Positions 46,044-55,266 are shown, counted from the stretch's first letter. The stretch is DNA of 64,000 nucleotides from Candidatus Nanopelagicales bacterium (GCA_018402235.1 JAGYJJ010000004.1:1137256-1201255); one strand, 5' to 3'. Notes: generated by a model from the sequence alone, not told the origin. Program-made: numbers and translations.

Positions 46044-46104
46044 GATGCGGTGTCAGAGGTCGGGCCGGAAATCGCAGATTTCCCCCGACCTCTGACACCG
46101 CATC
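46044..46104. repeat. Long near-perfect hairpin in the htrA/subtilisin gap
   Basis: Arms 46044-46064 and 46084-46104 are perfect 21-base inverted repeats. Inside, GGAAATC (46067-46073) pairs with GATTTCC (46077-46083) around a 3-base loop, giving a 28-bp stem with a 2-base bulge. Flanking C-rich and G-rich stretches could extend it. It is the main feature of the 374-base gap 45910-46283, which otherwise holds only the subtilisin leader and a GGGAGGAAGG ribosome-binding site. Confidence 0.9.
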
Positions 46105-46283
46105 AGGCGAGAAGGGGGTGGCAGGGTCAGTCCTGCTGGGTAGACCCCTCAATCGGCTCCCAAAACGGGGGCACCTGGTGACGGATGACCACACTCATGG
46201 GAACCTGGGCAGGGGAACCCCGGCCGGTCATGACCCGTCTTTGACCATGGGGGCACCGACCGATCCAGCAGGGAGGAAGGGCA

Positions 46284-49200
46284 GTGGCGCGAACCCGGCT
46301 GCGCAGCGGTCTGATCGGCGTCGCCTCCCTAGCCCTGGTTGCCTCATCCCTGTGGGGGCTGCCCGTTGCCGCCGAACAGACCCACGATTCAACTGAGAGT
46401 GCGTCGGCTTCCCGATAGCCCCGGCACCGAACCAACCCCCGATCCATCTCCAGCCCCGAGTCCGGAACTCTCACCCACTCCCAGCCCGGCGCCCTCCCCC
46501 TCGCTCACCCCGAGTCCATCTCCGACCACACCGTCCGCAACTCCATCCACGTCACCTTCCACCTCGCCTTCGGAGTCCCCCAGCCCATCCATAGCTGCAG
46601 AAGACGGTGCCGTGGACGACTACATCGTGGTGGTCCGCAACGGCGCCTACATCGACTCGATCAAGGAGAAGGCAGAGCAACTCGGCGGGCAGACCGATAA
46701 GGAACTGCGCGGAGCAGTCGACGGATTCACTGCCACGCTGACCGATAAAGACGTCGAGGAACTCGAAGACGATCCAAACGTCAAGTACGTGGAGAAGGAC
46801 GAGGCCATTCAGGTGAATGGTGCCGTTTCCGGGTTCGTGGATTGCGATGCCTCGTCCATGGGAGGTCGCGACGATGGCAGCGTTGGCCCGATCAACCTGG
46901 GATTCTCCGTTGACTGGTTCGGCACTATCTATTCATCGATCTACATCAACAACAACGGCGGCTTCGTGTTCAACGACGGCGGTGGCTCGTTCACGGCCTA
47001 TAAGGGCATCGACCTTCAAACCGCTCCGCGCCCGTACGTGCTCCCCTTGTTCACGGATATCGATACTCGCTTCACCGACGGCGTCGTGACTTTCGGCCCA
47101 CTCGACAACACCGATCCCTCCGCTGGCTATTGCATCAACTGGATTGACGTGGGCGAGTACGGAGGCTCCGAAGAGGACTACTCGTTCCAAGTAATCTTGA
47201 CAAACCTCGGCGGTGGCGAGATCGATCTCGAGTTCAACTACGACCGCGTCTCGGTTCCCACGAATAACTACAACCGAACGTTCGAGGTTGGCTACACCGC
47301 TGGTGATCAAACCAACTACGTAGTCCTTGCTGATTCGACTGATTCGACTTCCACCGTCGCCGCAAACCTGGTCAGTCAAAAATACCCGTCCACGTGCACA
47401 GTCGCAGGTCGCTACATCTACGAGATTCGCTCCTCCGGTACTCCCACCCCGGCGCCCACGCCTACTCCGGCTCCAACACCCGACCCGACACCATCGGTAA
47501 CACAATCCCCCGCCACCTGGGGTCTTGATCGCATTGACGACACAACTCAGAATCCGTGGACTTCCGACAACGAATACATCACGCCCATCTCCAGCCCGGC
47601 GAACTCCGCGCGGGACTTCGGGGCGGGTGTTGTTGCCTACGTCGTAGACACCGGTGTTCGCTACACCCATCAGGAGTTCGGAACCCGCGCGCGCAAGAAC
47701 GAGGCGGTCAAGGGCATCGACACGGTGAGCAACGACAACGATCCAGCGGACTGCAACGGACACGGAACGCATGTGGCGGGCACAATCGGTGGCTTTACCT
47801 ACGGAGTCGCCAAAGAAGTGGAGATTGTTGGGGTTCGGGTGCTGGATTGCAACGGTTCGGGTTATACGTCGGGTGTCGTCGCGGGCCTGAATGCCATACC
47901 GAGTTTCCACGCTACGCATTACTCCGGCTATCGAGCCGTCGTCAACATGAGCCTCGGAGGGTTCCGCTCCACGGCGATGAACGCAGCCGTTGAAGACTTG
48001 GCCGACGCGAATATTCCCGTTGTCGTAGCCGCTGGCAATGACAACGCGGACGCTGTGAACTACAGCCCGGCCAGCGAACCGAAGGCCATCACCGTCGGAG
48101 CGAGTACCAGCACCGATGTGCGCTCCTACTTCTCGAACTACGGATCGGTGGTGGATGTCTTCGCACCTGGATCGGGGATTACTGCCGCCTGGTACACCAG
48201 TGACGCCGCCGTTTACACGATCAGCGGAACGTCGATGGCCTCACCGCATGTGGCAGGAGCAGCCGCGCTCTACCTCGGCCTTAACTCCACTGGCTCAGCT
48301 TCACCAACATCGGCGCAAGTCGAATCTGCAATCGTCACCAAGGCACTCACCAACGCCCTTGATCTCAACGGCGCCACCTTGACGGCGAACAAGCTCCTGA
48401 ACGTCAGCACCTACGCGAATCCTTTGGGTACGTACTCCACGAGCCGATCGATCGCACTCAGTTCTGTCGGTGACGCGCAGGCATCGTCAACAACAATTCG
48501 AATCCCCCGGAGCCTGGTTGAGGCCCGTTGCACTAGCCGCGATTCCGGCGGCAACCCTGCCGCCCCGGCACCCCCGAGCAGCGGTGGCGGTGGTGGCTCT
48601 GGTGGAGGCGATTCATCACCCGAGGACACCAAGGTCGGCGGTGGCGGCGGAGGTATCGCTGACGACGAAGTCCAGGTGACCGAGCCCGCGACGACGACCA
48701 ACCAAGTTGACCGGGCCGGCGCCTTCCAAATCGTGGACGCCTCCGGTGCACCGCTGTCCCTGCGACAAGCGGGCCTTACTCCCGAGGGCTTCACGATCGC
48801 CGGTAACGACTGGGAGATCGAAGGCGCAGGTGCGCTCAAGGCCGGACAAACGCAGATCGCTCCTGGGGAGATCATCACGATCCGCGGTGAAGGTCTACAA
48901 CGTCTGACTACGACGGGTGTCTACATCCTCTCCACACCCACGTGGGTCGGCTCCGGCGTGGTGAGTTACCAGAACGAATTCATCACGTCCTTCATGGTTC
49001 CTGCGCTGCCGCCCGGCCAGCACACACTTCAGATCAACATCGTTCGTCAGGGTCAGCTACCCGCGAGTATCGCTATCGGATTCGAGTTGTCACCAGATAG
49101 TCGCGGCATCGGAACACCCGGTGCCGGCGCGCCAAAGGCAGCGTCTGAAGCCGCTGACTTCACACTGTTCAAGGGAACCTCGACCAACATGACGAGGGCC

Positions 49201-49740
49201 ACCCGGACGAAACTCACGAGGCTGGCCAAGCGATTCACCGGTGCAGATGCGCAGGCCACCATCGTGGCGTTCACGGACGCTAGAGGAAGTGCTGCGTCCA
49301 CGCGCCGGGCGCAATCGCGGGCGCAAAAGATGCAGCAGTTCTTGGAATCCGCTGGGTTCACCGGATCGATTCAGACTGTGACCGAACCTGGCTCCACCAA
49401 ACTGCAAAGTCGCGGAGCGCTCATCTACATGCAACCGGCCGGTGCGAGTGCTGCATCGGTGGACGAGGACTCGGTCCGGTCCCTGATAGTTCGGCTTAAA
49501 AAGGGTCGTTCGATCACCGTCAATGGCAAGGTGCGCGGCTCCAGCAACGTCACCGGTCCCATCGGCGACTCTCTCACGGTTGGTCCTTACCTTGGCTTGC
49601 GGATGTATCGGGTGGACTTCGCCCAACCGGTGTCGGGTGCGGTAGCCGAGAGGGTCGCGAAGCAACTGGCCAAAGACCGTGGAATCGAATTCGCCGAACC
49701 GGACTCAATCGTTTCGACACAGGTTTCCATCACCCTCTGA
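46284..49740 (+). CDS. Very large secreted S8 protease with nidogen-like and OmpA-like domains; frameshifted
   Basis: About 1,150 residues. GTG 46284, after GGGAGGAAGG, opens a signal peptide; the frame then changes near 46410 (one extra base). Order: Pro/Ser linker; inhibitor-I9 propeptide (DYIVVVRNGAYIDSIKEK region); nidogen-like domain (ending GRYIYEIRSSG); S8 domain with VVDTGVRYTHQ, GHGTHVAGT and SGTSMASPHVAG; Gly-rich linker; beta domain; OmpA-like domain (TLFKGTSTNMT, FTDARGS, RRAQSRAQKM); and a C-terminal propeptide-like module (SVRSLIVRLKKG to IEFAEPDSIV). The OmpA-like part may bind peptidoglycan. The combination is unusual. Confidence 0.87.
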
Positions 49741-49767
49741 GCTTCGTCCGCCCATTAGGTTCATCGG

Positions 49768-50739
49768 GTGATGTACCTGTCCACCACCGAACCAACGGTT
49801 GCCGCTCGCGCTCTGGCCGAAGGTCACGTGGCGGTGATTCCTACCGAGACGGTGTACGGACTGGGTGCCGTTGCGAATGATCCAGCGGCGGTAGCCCGCG
49901 TATTCGCGATCAAAGGGCGTCCAGTCGATCATCCACTCATTGCCCATGTTGTTAGCGCCGACGCTGCTCGCGCATGGGCGACCAATATTCCCGACTACGC
50001 CCTGACCCTGATGGATCGCTTCTGGCCAGGACCCATGACACTGGTCTTCCATCGCTCGGATCGGGCTGCGGACTGCATCACCGGCGGCCAGGACACCGTG
50101 GCCGTTCGCGTTCCCGGCTCACCTGTGACTCGTGAAGTGCTACGCGAACTTGCCGTGCTCACGGACGATCCCGCGGTTGCTATTGCGGCACCGAGCGCAA
50201 ATCGATTCGGTCGCGTTAGTCCCACGACGGCGCAGCACGCTGCGCAAGAACTAGGTCATTTGTTGGAGGAAGGCGACGTTCTCCTGGACGCCGGTCCCTG
50301 CGAAGTAGGTGTCGAATCGACGATCGTGGACTGCACGGGTGATGCGCCAGTGATCTTGCGTCCGGGGAAGGTCACAGCGCAGGAGATCGCGGATGCGACC
50401 GGACTCAAACTGGGCGAGGGTTCGCTAGTTCGCGCTCCGGGCACCCTGGCCACCCACTACTCCCCCCAAGCCCGCGTGAGTCTTGTCGATGAGACCGAAA
50501 TGTCTGCCCTCTCCATCGACCCACAAACGGGTGTGATCGCTCTGGCATCGCAGCCAACCCCCACCGGGGCAGTGCGGTTATGCGCACCGAATTCGGTCGA
50601 GGAATACGCAGCATGCCTGTACCGGGCACTGCGCGAGGCCGACTCCCTTGAACTCGTCCGCGTTATTGCAGTTCCCCCCGCCGGGGATGGTCTTGCCGAA
50701 GCGATACGCGATCGACTACGGCGCGCAGCCGCGGGCTGA
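49768..50739 (+). CDS. sua5: L-threonylcarbamoyladenylate synthase (Sua5/YrdC)
   Basis: A 323-residue enzyme that makes threonylcarbamoyl-AMP for the t6A37 modification of ANN-decoding tRNAs. The YrdC domain has IPTETVYGLGA, KGRPVDHPL and PSANRFGRVS; a C-terminal Sua5 domain (from about residue 215) begins after the APGTLATHYSP hinge. GTG 49768 or ATG 49771 are both possible starts. Confidence 0.92.
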   Translation: MMYLSTTEPTVAARALAEGHVAVIPTETVYGLGAVANDPAAVARVFAIKGRPVDHPLIAHVVSADAARAWATNIPDYALTLMDRFWPGPMTLVFHRSDRAADCITGGQDTVAVRVPGSPVTREVLRELAVLTDDPAVAIAAPSANRFGRVSPTTAQHAAQELGHLLEEGDVLLDAGPCEVGVESTIVDCTGDAPVILRPGKVTAQEIADATGLKLGEGSLVRAPGTLATHYSPQARVSLVDETEMSALSIDPQTGVIALASQPTPTGAVRLCAPNSVEEYAACLYRALREADSLELVRVIAVPPAGDGLAEAIRDRLRRAAAG

Positions 50740-50740
50740 A

Positions 50741-51516
50741 CTACTTCGGTGGCAGCCGGGTTGCCGCATCCAGCCGGATGACTTCACCGTTCAGGTAGCT
50801 GTTCTCGGCAATCGTCTGGACAAGATGCGCAAACTCATCGGCGGTGCCCAGACGTTTGGGGAACACGGTGGTCTTGATCAGATGCTCTTTGAGTTCCGCG
50901 CCACCCACCGGGTCATAGATAGGTGTATCCATCAGTCCCGGCGCAATCGTCATCACCCGCACGCCCGCGGGTGCCAGATCACGAGACATCGGCAAAGTCA
51001 TGCCCACAACCCCTCCTTGCTTGCGCTGTAAGCGACCTGACCGGTCTGCCCGTCGTAGGCAGCGAGCGACGCTGTCATCACGATTGCTCCTCGCTCCCCG
51101 GAATCACCGGGTTCGTTCTTGCTCATCAAGCTCGCCGCGTGCCGCGCGAAGTCGTAGGAGCCGATCAAGTTGATCTCGATGACGCGACGGTAGCCATCCA
51201 GATTTGCGGGTGTTCCGTCCTTTGCGATTGTTCGCTCGACCCAACCGATCCCCGCGCACGCAACTGCAAGGTGCAAAGCACCGAAGGTCGATTCAACGTG
51301 GGCTATGGCCGCAGAGACGTCGTCGCTGTTTCTTACGTCGCAATGCACATACGTCGCGGCTGAACCGAGTTCTTTCACGAGGGCGTGACCCAAGTCATCA
51401 TTCACATCCAAGATCGCGACCCCTCGCGCACCCTGGCTCATCGCTCTGCGCGCAACCCCCGCACCGAGTCCCGACGCCCCACCCGTGATTGCAACTACCG
51501 AATCGTCCATTCGCAT
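50741..51516 (-). CDS. Short-chain dehydrogenase (HSD10-like); frameshifted
   Basis: About 258 residues: cofactor motif TGGASGLGAGV, CAGIGW, and catalytic YSASK. The frame changes at the YSASK site near 51000, where one G appears missing, and continues with GMTLPMSRDLAPAGVRVM to the end. The sequence resembles type-2 hydroxyacyl-CoA/hydroxysteroid dehydrogenases (HSD17B10). It converges on sua5, with one base between the stops. Confidence 0.85.
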
Positions 51517-51540
51517 GCGCCCATCTTTGCCTATCGCGAT

Positions 51541-51888
51541 CTATCCGTACCCCAGTTCGTGTAGTCGAGCCTCACCAATGCCGAAGTGGTGAGCGATCTC
51601 GTGCACCACGGTTATCCGCACCTGCTCCACCACCTCCTCACGCGTCTTACAACGCCGACGAATCGGCAGACGGTAGATCGTGATCCGATCGGGCAGGTGT
51701 CCGGAGTAATAGTGGCCACGGCTGGTCAACGGCACACCTTCATAGAGGCCGAGCAACCCGGGACGCCCCGGCTTCTGGTTCTCCACGAAGACGACGACGT
51801 TGTCCATGAGGCGAGCCAGATCCGGGGGCAGGGTGTCGAGCGCCTCGGCCACGAGGTCGTCGAATTCGTCCTCCGAAAGTTCCACCAC
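51541..51888 (-). CDS. Minimal zinc metallopeptidase (zincin)
   Basis: About 115 residues of the minimal zincin family. The zinc motif VVHEIAHHFG (HExxH) and the downstream D/E (EARLHELGYG) are at the C-terminus; GLYEGVPLTSRG and PDRITIYRLPI are conserved in the family. I place the start at GTG 51888 to match the family N-terminus; a frame to ATG 51954 is possible. Function is unknown; some relatives act in envelope or proteostasis roles. Confidence 0.82.
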   Translation of the reverse strand: MVELSEDEFDDLVAEALDTLPPDLARLMDNVVVFVENQKPGRPGLLGLYEGVPLTSRGHYYSGHLPDRITIYRLPIRRRCKTREEVVEQVRITVVHEIAHHFGIGEARLHELGYG

Positions 51889-52011
51889 GTACCCATCATC
51901 ACTGCAGCGATCAGGGCCGCGACCCAGGTACCCCCACCCCCTGGCCTCTGCCATATGCTTTCTCGGTCACCGACGGCATTCCGGTCGACGGAGATCGGTA
52001 AGGCGTTCTCG

Positions 52012-52084
52012 GTCCCCATCGTCTAGCGGCCTAGGACTCCGCCCTTTCAAGGCGGCAGCGCGGGTTCGAATCCCGTTGGGGACA
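52012..52084 (+). tRNA. tRNA-Glu (anticodon TTC)
   Basis: Acceptor GTCCCCA/TGGGGAC, anticodon arm CCGCCCTTTCAAGGCGG with TTC, T-arm CGGGTTCGAATCCCG. No encoded CCA. Confidence 0.95.
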
Positions 52085-52097
52085 CGGCCTTACCAAA

Positions 52098-52171
52098 GGC
52101 CCCGTAGCGCAGTTGGTTAGCGCGCCGCCCTGTCACGGCGGAGGTCGCGGGTTCGAGTCCCGTCGGGGTCG
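52098..52171 (+). tRNA. tRNA-Asp (anticodon GTC)
   Basis: Acceptor GGCCCCG/CGGGGTC, anticodon arm CCGCCCTGTCACGGCGG with GTC, T-arm CGGGTTCGAGTCCCG. It starts 13 bases after tRNA-Glu. Confidence 0.95.
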
Positions 52172-52199
52172 CTAGATCAGCCCACAAGGCTGGTCACCC

Positions 52200-52273
52200 G
52201 GCCAGGTAGCTCAGTTGGTACGAGCGTCCGACTGAAAATCGGAAGGTCGACGGTTCGATCCCGTCCCTGGCCA
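52200..52273 (+). tRNA. tRNA-Phe (anticodon GAA)
   Basis: Acceptor GGCCAGG/CCTGGCC, anticodon arm TCCGACTGAAAATCGGA with GAA, T-arm ACGGTTCGATCCCGT. Its last 40 bases recur in degenerate form at 53764-53803, marking it as a likely insertion site. Confidence 0.95.
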
Positions 52274-52304
52274 CCGCAGCTTTTGGTTGTGTGACTTGCA
52301 TTGT

Positions 52305-52322
52305 CGTACGTTATTCCGTACG
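52305..52322 (+). promoter_or_regulatory. YefM-type operator
   Basis: Two CGTACG palindromes (52305-52310 and 52317-52322) have centres 12 bases apart, just before the yefM start. Known YefM-YoeB operators consist of two palindromes with TGTACA-like cores at the same centre spacing. Confidence 0.6.
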
Positions 52323-52330
52323 CTTTTTTC

Positions 52331-52571
52331 ATGTCCAACACGATCACAGCGACAGACGCCCGAGCACAAGCTCTACAACTTGCTGAACGAAGTCAACACC
52401 AGTCATAGCCCTATCACGATTACCGGCAAGTCCGGCAATGCGGTCCTGGTCTCCGAAGACGACTGGAACGCCGTCATGGAAACAGTGGCGTTGCACTCAG
52501 TTCCAGGCCTTGTGGAAGACATCAACTCCGGGCGAGACGAACCGATCGATACCACCCCGTTGACCTGGTGA
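52331..52571 (+). CDS. yefM: YefM/Phd-family antitoxin; frameshifted
   Basis: About 79 residues. ATG 52331 opens MSNTITATDARAQ; after one extra base near 52374 the frame continues LYNLLNEVNTSHSPITITGKSG (in part), then AVLVSEDDWNAVMETVALHS, the standard Phd/YefM fold. The C-terminal tail (ending TTPLTW) binds the toxin. Its stop overlaps the yoeB GTG (GTGA). If the shift were real the antitoxin would be dead while the toxin stayed intact, which argues for a sequence error. Confidence 0.83.
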
Positions 52572-52831
52572 CCTACGAACTAGCCTTCACCACTCGTGCC
52601 CGAAAAGATGCAAAGAAGCTCACAAGCAGCGGACTACAGCCACAGGCTCAACGACTCCTCGACGTTATTGCCGACAACCCATTCAGCAATTCACCCCCGT
52701 ACGAAAAGCTTGTCGGAAACCTCAGGGGCTGTTACTCACGGCGCATCAATCTTCAACATCGCCTCGTCTACGAGGTGTTGGAATCTGAGCAGATCGTTCG
52801 AGTTCTTGCGATGTGGAGTCACTACGAATAA
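52568..52831 (+). CDS. yoeB: YoeB/Txe-family mRNA endonuclease toxin
   Basis: An 87-residue RelE-fold ribosome-dependent RNase. Family residues are in NPFSNSPPYEKLVGNLRGCYSRRIN (key: YEKL, G.YSRRIN), QHRLVYEV and the C-terminal MWSHYE with the catalytic His-Tyr. It is co-translated with yefM. Confidence 0.9.
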   Translation: MTYELAFTTRARKDAKKLTSSGLQPQAQRLLDVIADNPFSNSPPYEKLVGNLRGCYSRRINLQHRLVYEVLESEQIVRVLAMWSHYE

Positions 52832-52884
52832 CGTCAACAGTTGATAGAAATCGGACGCAATCAACCATCGAGGCGTTCCAGCAA

Positions 52885-52936
52885 GACCAGCTTGCGACTG
52901 AGACGTCGTCAATGAATACCGATACCTGCTCGAAGT
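52885..52936. repeat. 52-bp direct repeat, left copy
   Basis: Matches 53939-53990 at 48 of 52 positions. On the minus strand it encodes FEQVSVFIDDVSVASWS, the same short peptide as the right copy. The surrounding 242-base gap (52832-53073) holds no other gene that I can support. Confidence 0.85.
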
Positions 52937-53073
52937 CGACCCAGGGCAAATCCAACAACCCCCACGAAGGCAACGGCAAGTGCAACAACGCCCCATATTC
53001 ATTTGTTCACTTGTCGAGGGCACTTTGCCAACGATGTCGGGAACTGCCTTGGCCATGATTAGGCTCCATCTCC

Positions 53074-53424
53074 ATGAGCGATGAACCACAAAAGGTGACT
53101 TACCCCGATGTGCTCGCAAACGAGCGGACGTTTCTCGCTTGGATCCGAACCAGTCTCGGCCTCATTGCAGGTGGGGTTGCTCTCGATCAATTCGTTGCCG
53201 CGGAGAAGGGTGCCATTACCGTCGGCGTGATTGCGTTCGCGGTCATCACACTTGGTGCATTGGTCGCCGTTATTGGTGTGATCGAGTGGAAACGAACAAA
53301 CCTTGCAATGAATAGCGGTAAGCCAATTCCTAAATCACGAGTTATGCCACTACTCGGTATTGCCGTGCTAATCGTGGCTATTGCCATCGCCGTGGCCTTA
53401 CTCATGGAGAACACGGGAGCATGA
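53074..53424 (+). CDS. DUF202 (YidH-like) membrane protein
   Basis: A 116-residue protein with three membrane helices. The DUF202 signature LANERTFLAWIRTSLGLIAGG is near the N-terminus (key: ERTFLAWxRTSL). Function is unknown. The stop overlaps the next start by 4 bases; tandem DUF202 genes are common. Confidence 0.88.
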   Translation: MSDEPQKVTYPDVLANERTFLAWIRTSLGLIAGGVALDQFVAAEKGAITVGVIAFAVITLGALVAVIGVIEWKRTNLAMNSGKPIPKSRVMPLLGIAVLIVAIAIAVALLMENTGA

Positions 53425-53738
53425 GTACCACTTCACAACCGCAACTTCCGATCTATGCAATTCTGCGAACTCGCATGTCGTGGATTCGCACAAGCCTTGC
53501 AGTGATCGTGACCGGGTTTTTGCTTGTCCGTGGCGGAATCACCGGTACAGAACGGCCAGCACTTGCGATTCTTGCTGGCGTTTTCGCCACATTAGTTGTC
53601 GCTCTATCACTAACAAGATTCACGAACCTCGCCAAAAAAATGCCGACAGTTACTCCGCGTCAGCTTCCTTCAATGATTGTCGGTGGGATTTTTGCTCTTG
53701 CCGTGGTTGCTTGCATTCAACTTCTGATTTTGTCGTAG
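53421..53738 (+). CDS. DUF202 membrane protein, second copy
   Basis: A 105-residue, three-helix protein with the weaker DUF202 signature LRTRMSWIRTSLAVIVTGF. It probably forms a heteromer with the preceding gene product. The stop codon falls in the segment resembling the tRNA-Asp 5' half. Confidence 0.83.
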   Translation: MSTTSQPQLPIYAILRTRMSWIRTSLAVIVTGFLLVRGGITGTERPALAILAGVFATLVVALSLTRFTNLAKKMPTVTPRQLPSMIVGGIFALAVVACIQLLILS

Positions 53739-53803
53739 CGCAGTTACTCGATCACCATCGTTCGAAAATCGGAAGGTCGGCGGTTCCATTCCGTCCCTGA
53801 CCA
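53734..53803 (+). pseudogene. Degenerate tRNA remnant (tRNA-Asp and tRNA-Phe pieces)
   Basis: CGTAGCGCAGTT at 53734-53745 equals bases 52103-52114 of tRNA-Asp; 53764-53803 matches the last 40 bases of tRNA-Phe at 36 positions. The middle cannot form a D- and anticodon arm. It looks like the right junction of an old tRNA-targeted insertion. Confidence 0.65.
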
Positions 53804-53814
53804 CTTCCTATTCC

Positions 53815-54045
53815 TTAGCCTTGCTGCGGTACCGGAAATCCGCCTTTGGCCTCACACTCGGCTCGCCACGGAAGTGGCGCAACCGGTGCATTGAGAACAC
53901 CGGGTGGATCGATCGGTCCACTATTCGGGTTCTCACAGGACCAACTTGCGACTGAGACGTCGTCAATGAAGACCGACACCTGCTCAAAGTTGTAGATCGC
54001 ACCAGGCTCGGCAGGGCCGCCTTCGTTGGTCAGCACCCGGTGCAC
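53815..54045 (-). pseudogene. Gene remnant with FEQVSVFIDDVSVASWSC motif
   Basis: An open frame of up to 76 codons that overlaps the end of the SDR gene in another frame. It contains the same peptide as the left 52-bp repeat; IDDVSV endings are typical of the last strands of carbohydrate-binding beta-sandwich domains. It is probably the 3' remnant of such a gene, brought in by the event that also truncated the SDR. Confidence 0.45.
53939..53990. repeat. 52-bp direct repeat, right copy
   Basis: Matches 52885-52936 at 48 of 52 positions. It lies 136 bases beyond the tRNA remnant, so repeat and tRNA pieces were not copied as one unit with equal spacing. Confidence 0.85.
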
Positions 54046-54754
54046 ACAACATGGCGATCGTCGCGGCTACCTCATGTGGCTGACCGCTGCGCGATAGCGG
54101 AACGTACTCACCTTCTGCCCGCTCGGCTTCGGTTTGCGCTCCGGTGTTGATCCAACCGGGGGCAACCGCATTGGCAGTTATGCCGTACCGCGCTTCGTCG
54201 ACAGCAATGGACCGCATCAAGCCGACCATGCCTGCTTTCGCTGCTGCGTAGGCAGCTTCTCCTCGCATCGCCATCAACGGTCCGGTAACGCTTGTCACGA
54301 AGATGATGCGACCGAAACCCTCTGCCCGCATGTGAGGGATAGCGGCCCTGGAGATGAAGAAGGCGGTGTCGAGGTTTCTTTGCAGACCGCCACGCCACTT
54401 GTCATCGCTTAAGTCCGCAGCCGAGCCTGATTCGACCACGCTTCCTTGGCTGGTCATGCCGGCGTTATTGACAAGGATTGCCAGAGAACCTTTTTCCTGG
54501 ATTGCGAAATCGATCACCTCTCGAGCACCAGCCGTCGAGGTGAGATCGGCAGGTATTCCGCGAACATCGAGCCCCTCGCCTTGAAGTTCGGCAACCCGCT
54601 GGAAAATGTGCTCCCCGGTTGCGGTGATGACCACCGATGCTCCCAGTTGGCCAAGGGCGCGTGCCGTTGCGAGGCCAATACCTGAGGCGGACCCGCAACC
54701 CGTCACGAGCGCCACCCGATCGGTGAGGGACAGCCAGCTGGGAATCTCCACCAT
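53984..54754 (-). CDS. Short-chain dehydrogenase with altered C-terminus
   Basis: A 256-residue SDR: TGCGSASGIGLATA cofactor motif, NNAGMTSQG, catalytic YAAAK and NAVAPGWI. The normal ending (TIAMLCAPGAS.VTGQ.LVVDGG) stops at TIAMLCAPGAD and is replaced by an unrelated RRRPCRAWCDLQL tail. The change coincides with the start of the remnant at 53815-54045, so the gene was probably cut by the island-related rearrangement, or shifted by an indel. It may be inactive. Confidence 0.8.
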   Translation of the reverse strand: MVEIPSWLSLTDRVALVTGCGSASGIGLATARALGQLGASVVITATGEHIFQRVAELQGEGLDVRGIPADLTSTAGAREVIDFAIQEKGSLAILVNNAGMTSQGSVVESGSAADLSDDKWRGGLQRNLDTAFFISRAAIPHMRAEGFGRIIFVTSVTGPLMAMRGEAAYAAAKAGMVGLMRSIAVDEARYGITANAVAPGWINTGAQTEAERAEGEYVPLSRSGQPHEVAATIAMLCAPGADQRRRPCRAWCDLQL

Positions 54755-54774
54755 CTGAGCGTAGGGTCCGCAGC

Positions 54775-55266
54775 ATGAAACTACGCAGCGTCGTCGCGAT
54801 CCCTTTGCTGATCATCGGTCTGATCGTCGCCGGGACACCGGCCCAGGCGGCAACAGAGCGTGAAGTGGTGCGGGTCTATCACCAGGCCGTCACCCCGATA
54901 GCAACAAGCGGATCAGGAATCGGCATGGTGCGCACGTTCTTCCTCCCGATCGCCGTGAATGGTCGTGCCGCGGATAGTCAGTACCTCACCGGCACCTTGA
55001 CCACGCTTGCCGAGAACGTGAGCAACGGGCAGGAACTGCGGGCTTCCAACCTGACATTCGTATTCGGAAGCGAAGCCGATCAACTCGTGGTCGGAGGAAT
55101 CTCCTACTACCCACCGGCCGGAGCAACCTTGGCACCGGGAACCAAGACTGTGCGGCCAGTTCTTGGTGGATCGGGTAAGTACGACGGTGCCCGCGGGCAG
55201 GTCATCTCACGCAACTACGGCGCTGACGGGTGGACTCACACCTTCCGGATCGTGCTACCCGACTGA
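54775..55266 (+). CDS. Secreted dirigent/allene-oxide-cyclase-like protein
   Basis: A 163-residue secreted protein with signal peptide (LLIIGLIVAGTPAQA). The mature part has the AOC-like barrel pattern: YLTGTLTTLAE, FVFGSEADQLVVGGISYYP, VRPVLGGSGKYDGARGQV. Bacterial members are of unknown function; plant relatives guide radical coupling or cyclisation. Its 3' end overlaps the convergent MFS gene by 12 bases. Confidence 0.78.
   Translation: MKLRSVVAIPLLIIGLIVAGTPAQAATEREVVRVYHQAVTPIATSGSGIGMVRTFFLPIAVNGRAADSQYLTGTLTTLAENVSNGQELRASNLTFVFGSEADQLVVGGISYYPPAGATLAPGTKTVRPVLGGSGKYDGARGQVISRNYGADGWTHTFRIVLPD

Larger units (their letters stand above)
52274..53803. mobile_element. Small tRNA-Phe-associated island
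   Basis: The segment starts at the end of tRNA-Phe and ends in a 36/40 copy of the tRNA 3' end. It carries a YefM-YoeB pair and two DUF202 genes, none typical of the conserved neighbours. No integrase is visible, so it is probably a remnant. Confidence 0.5.
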
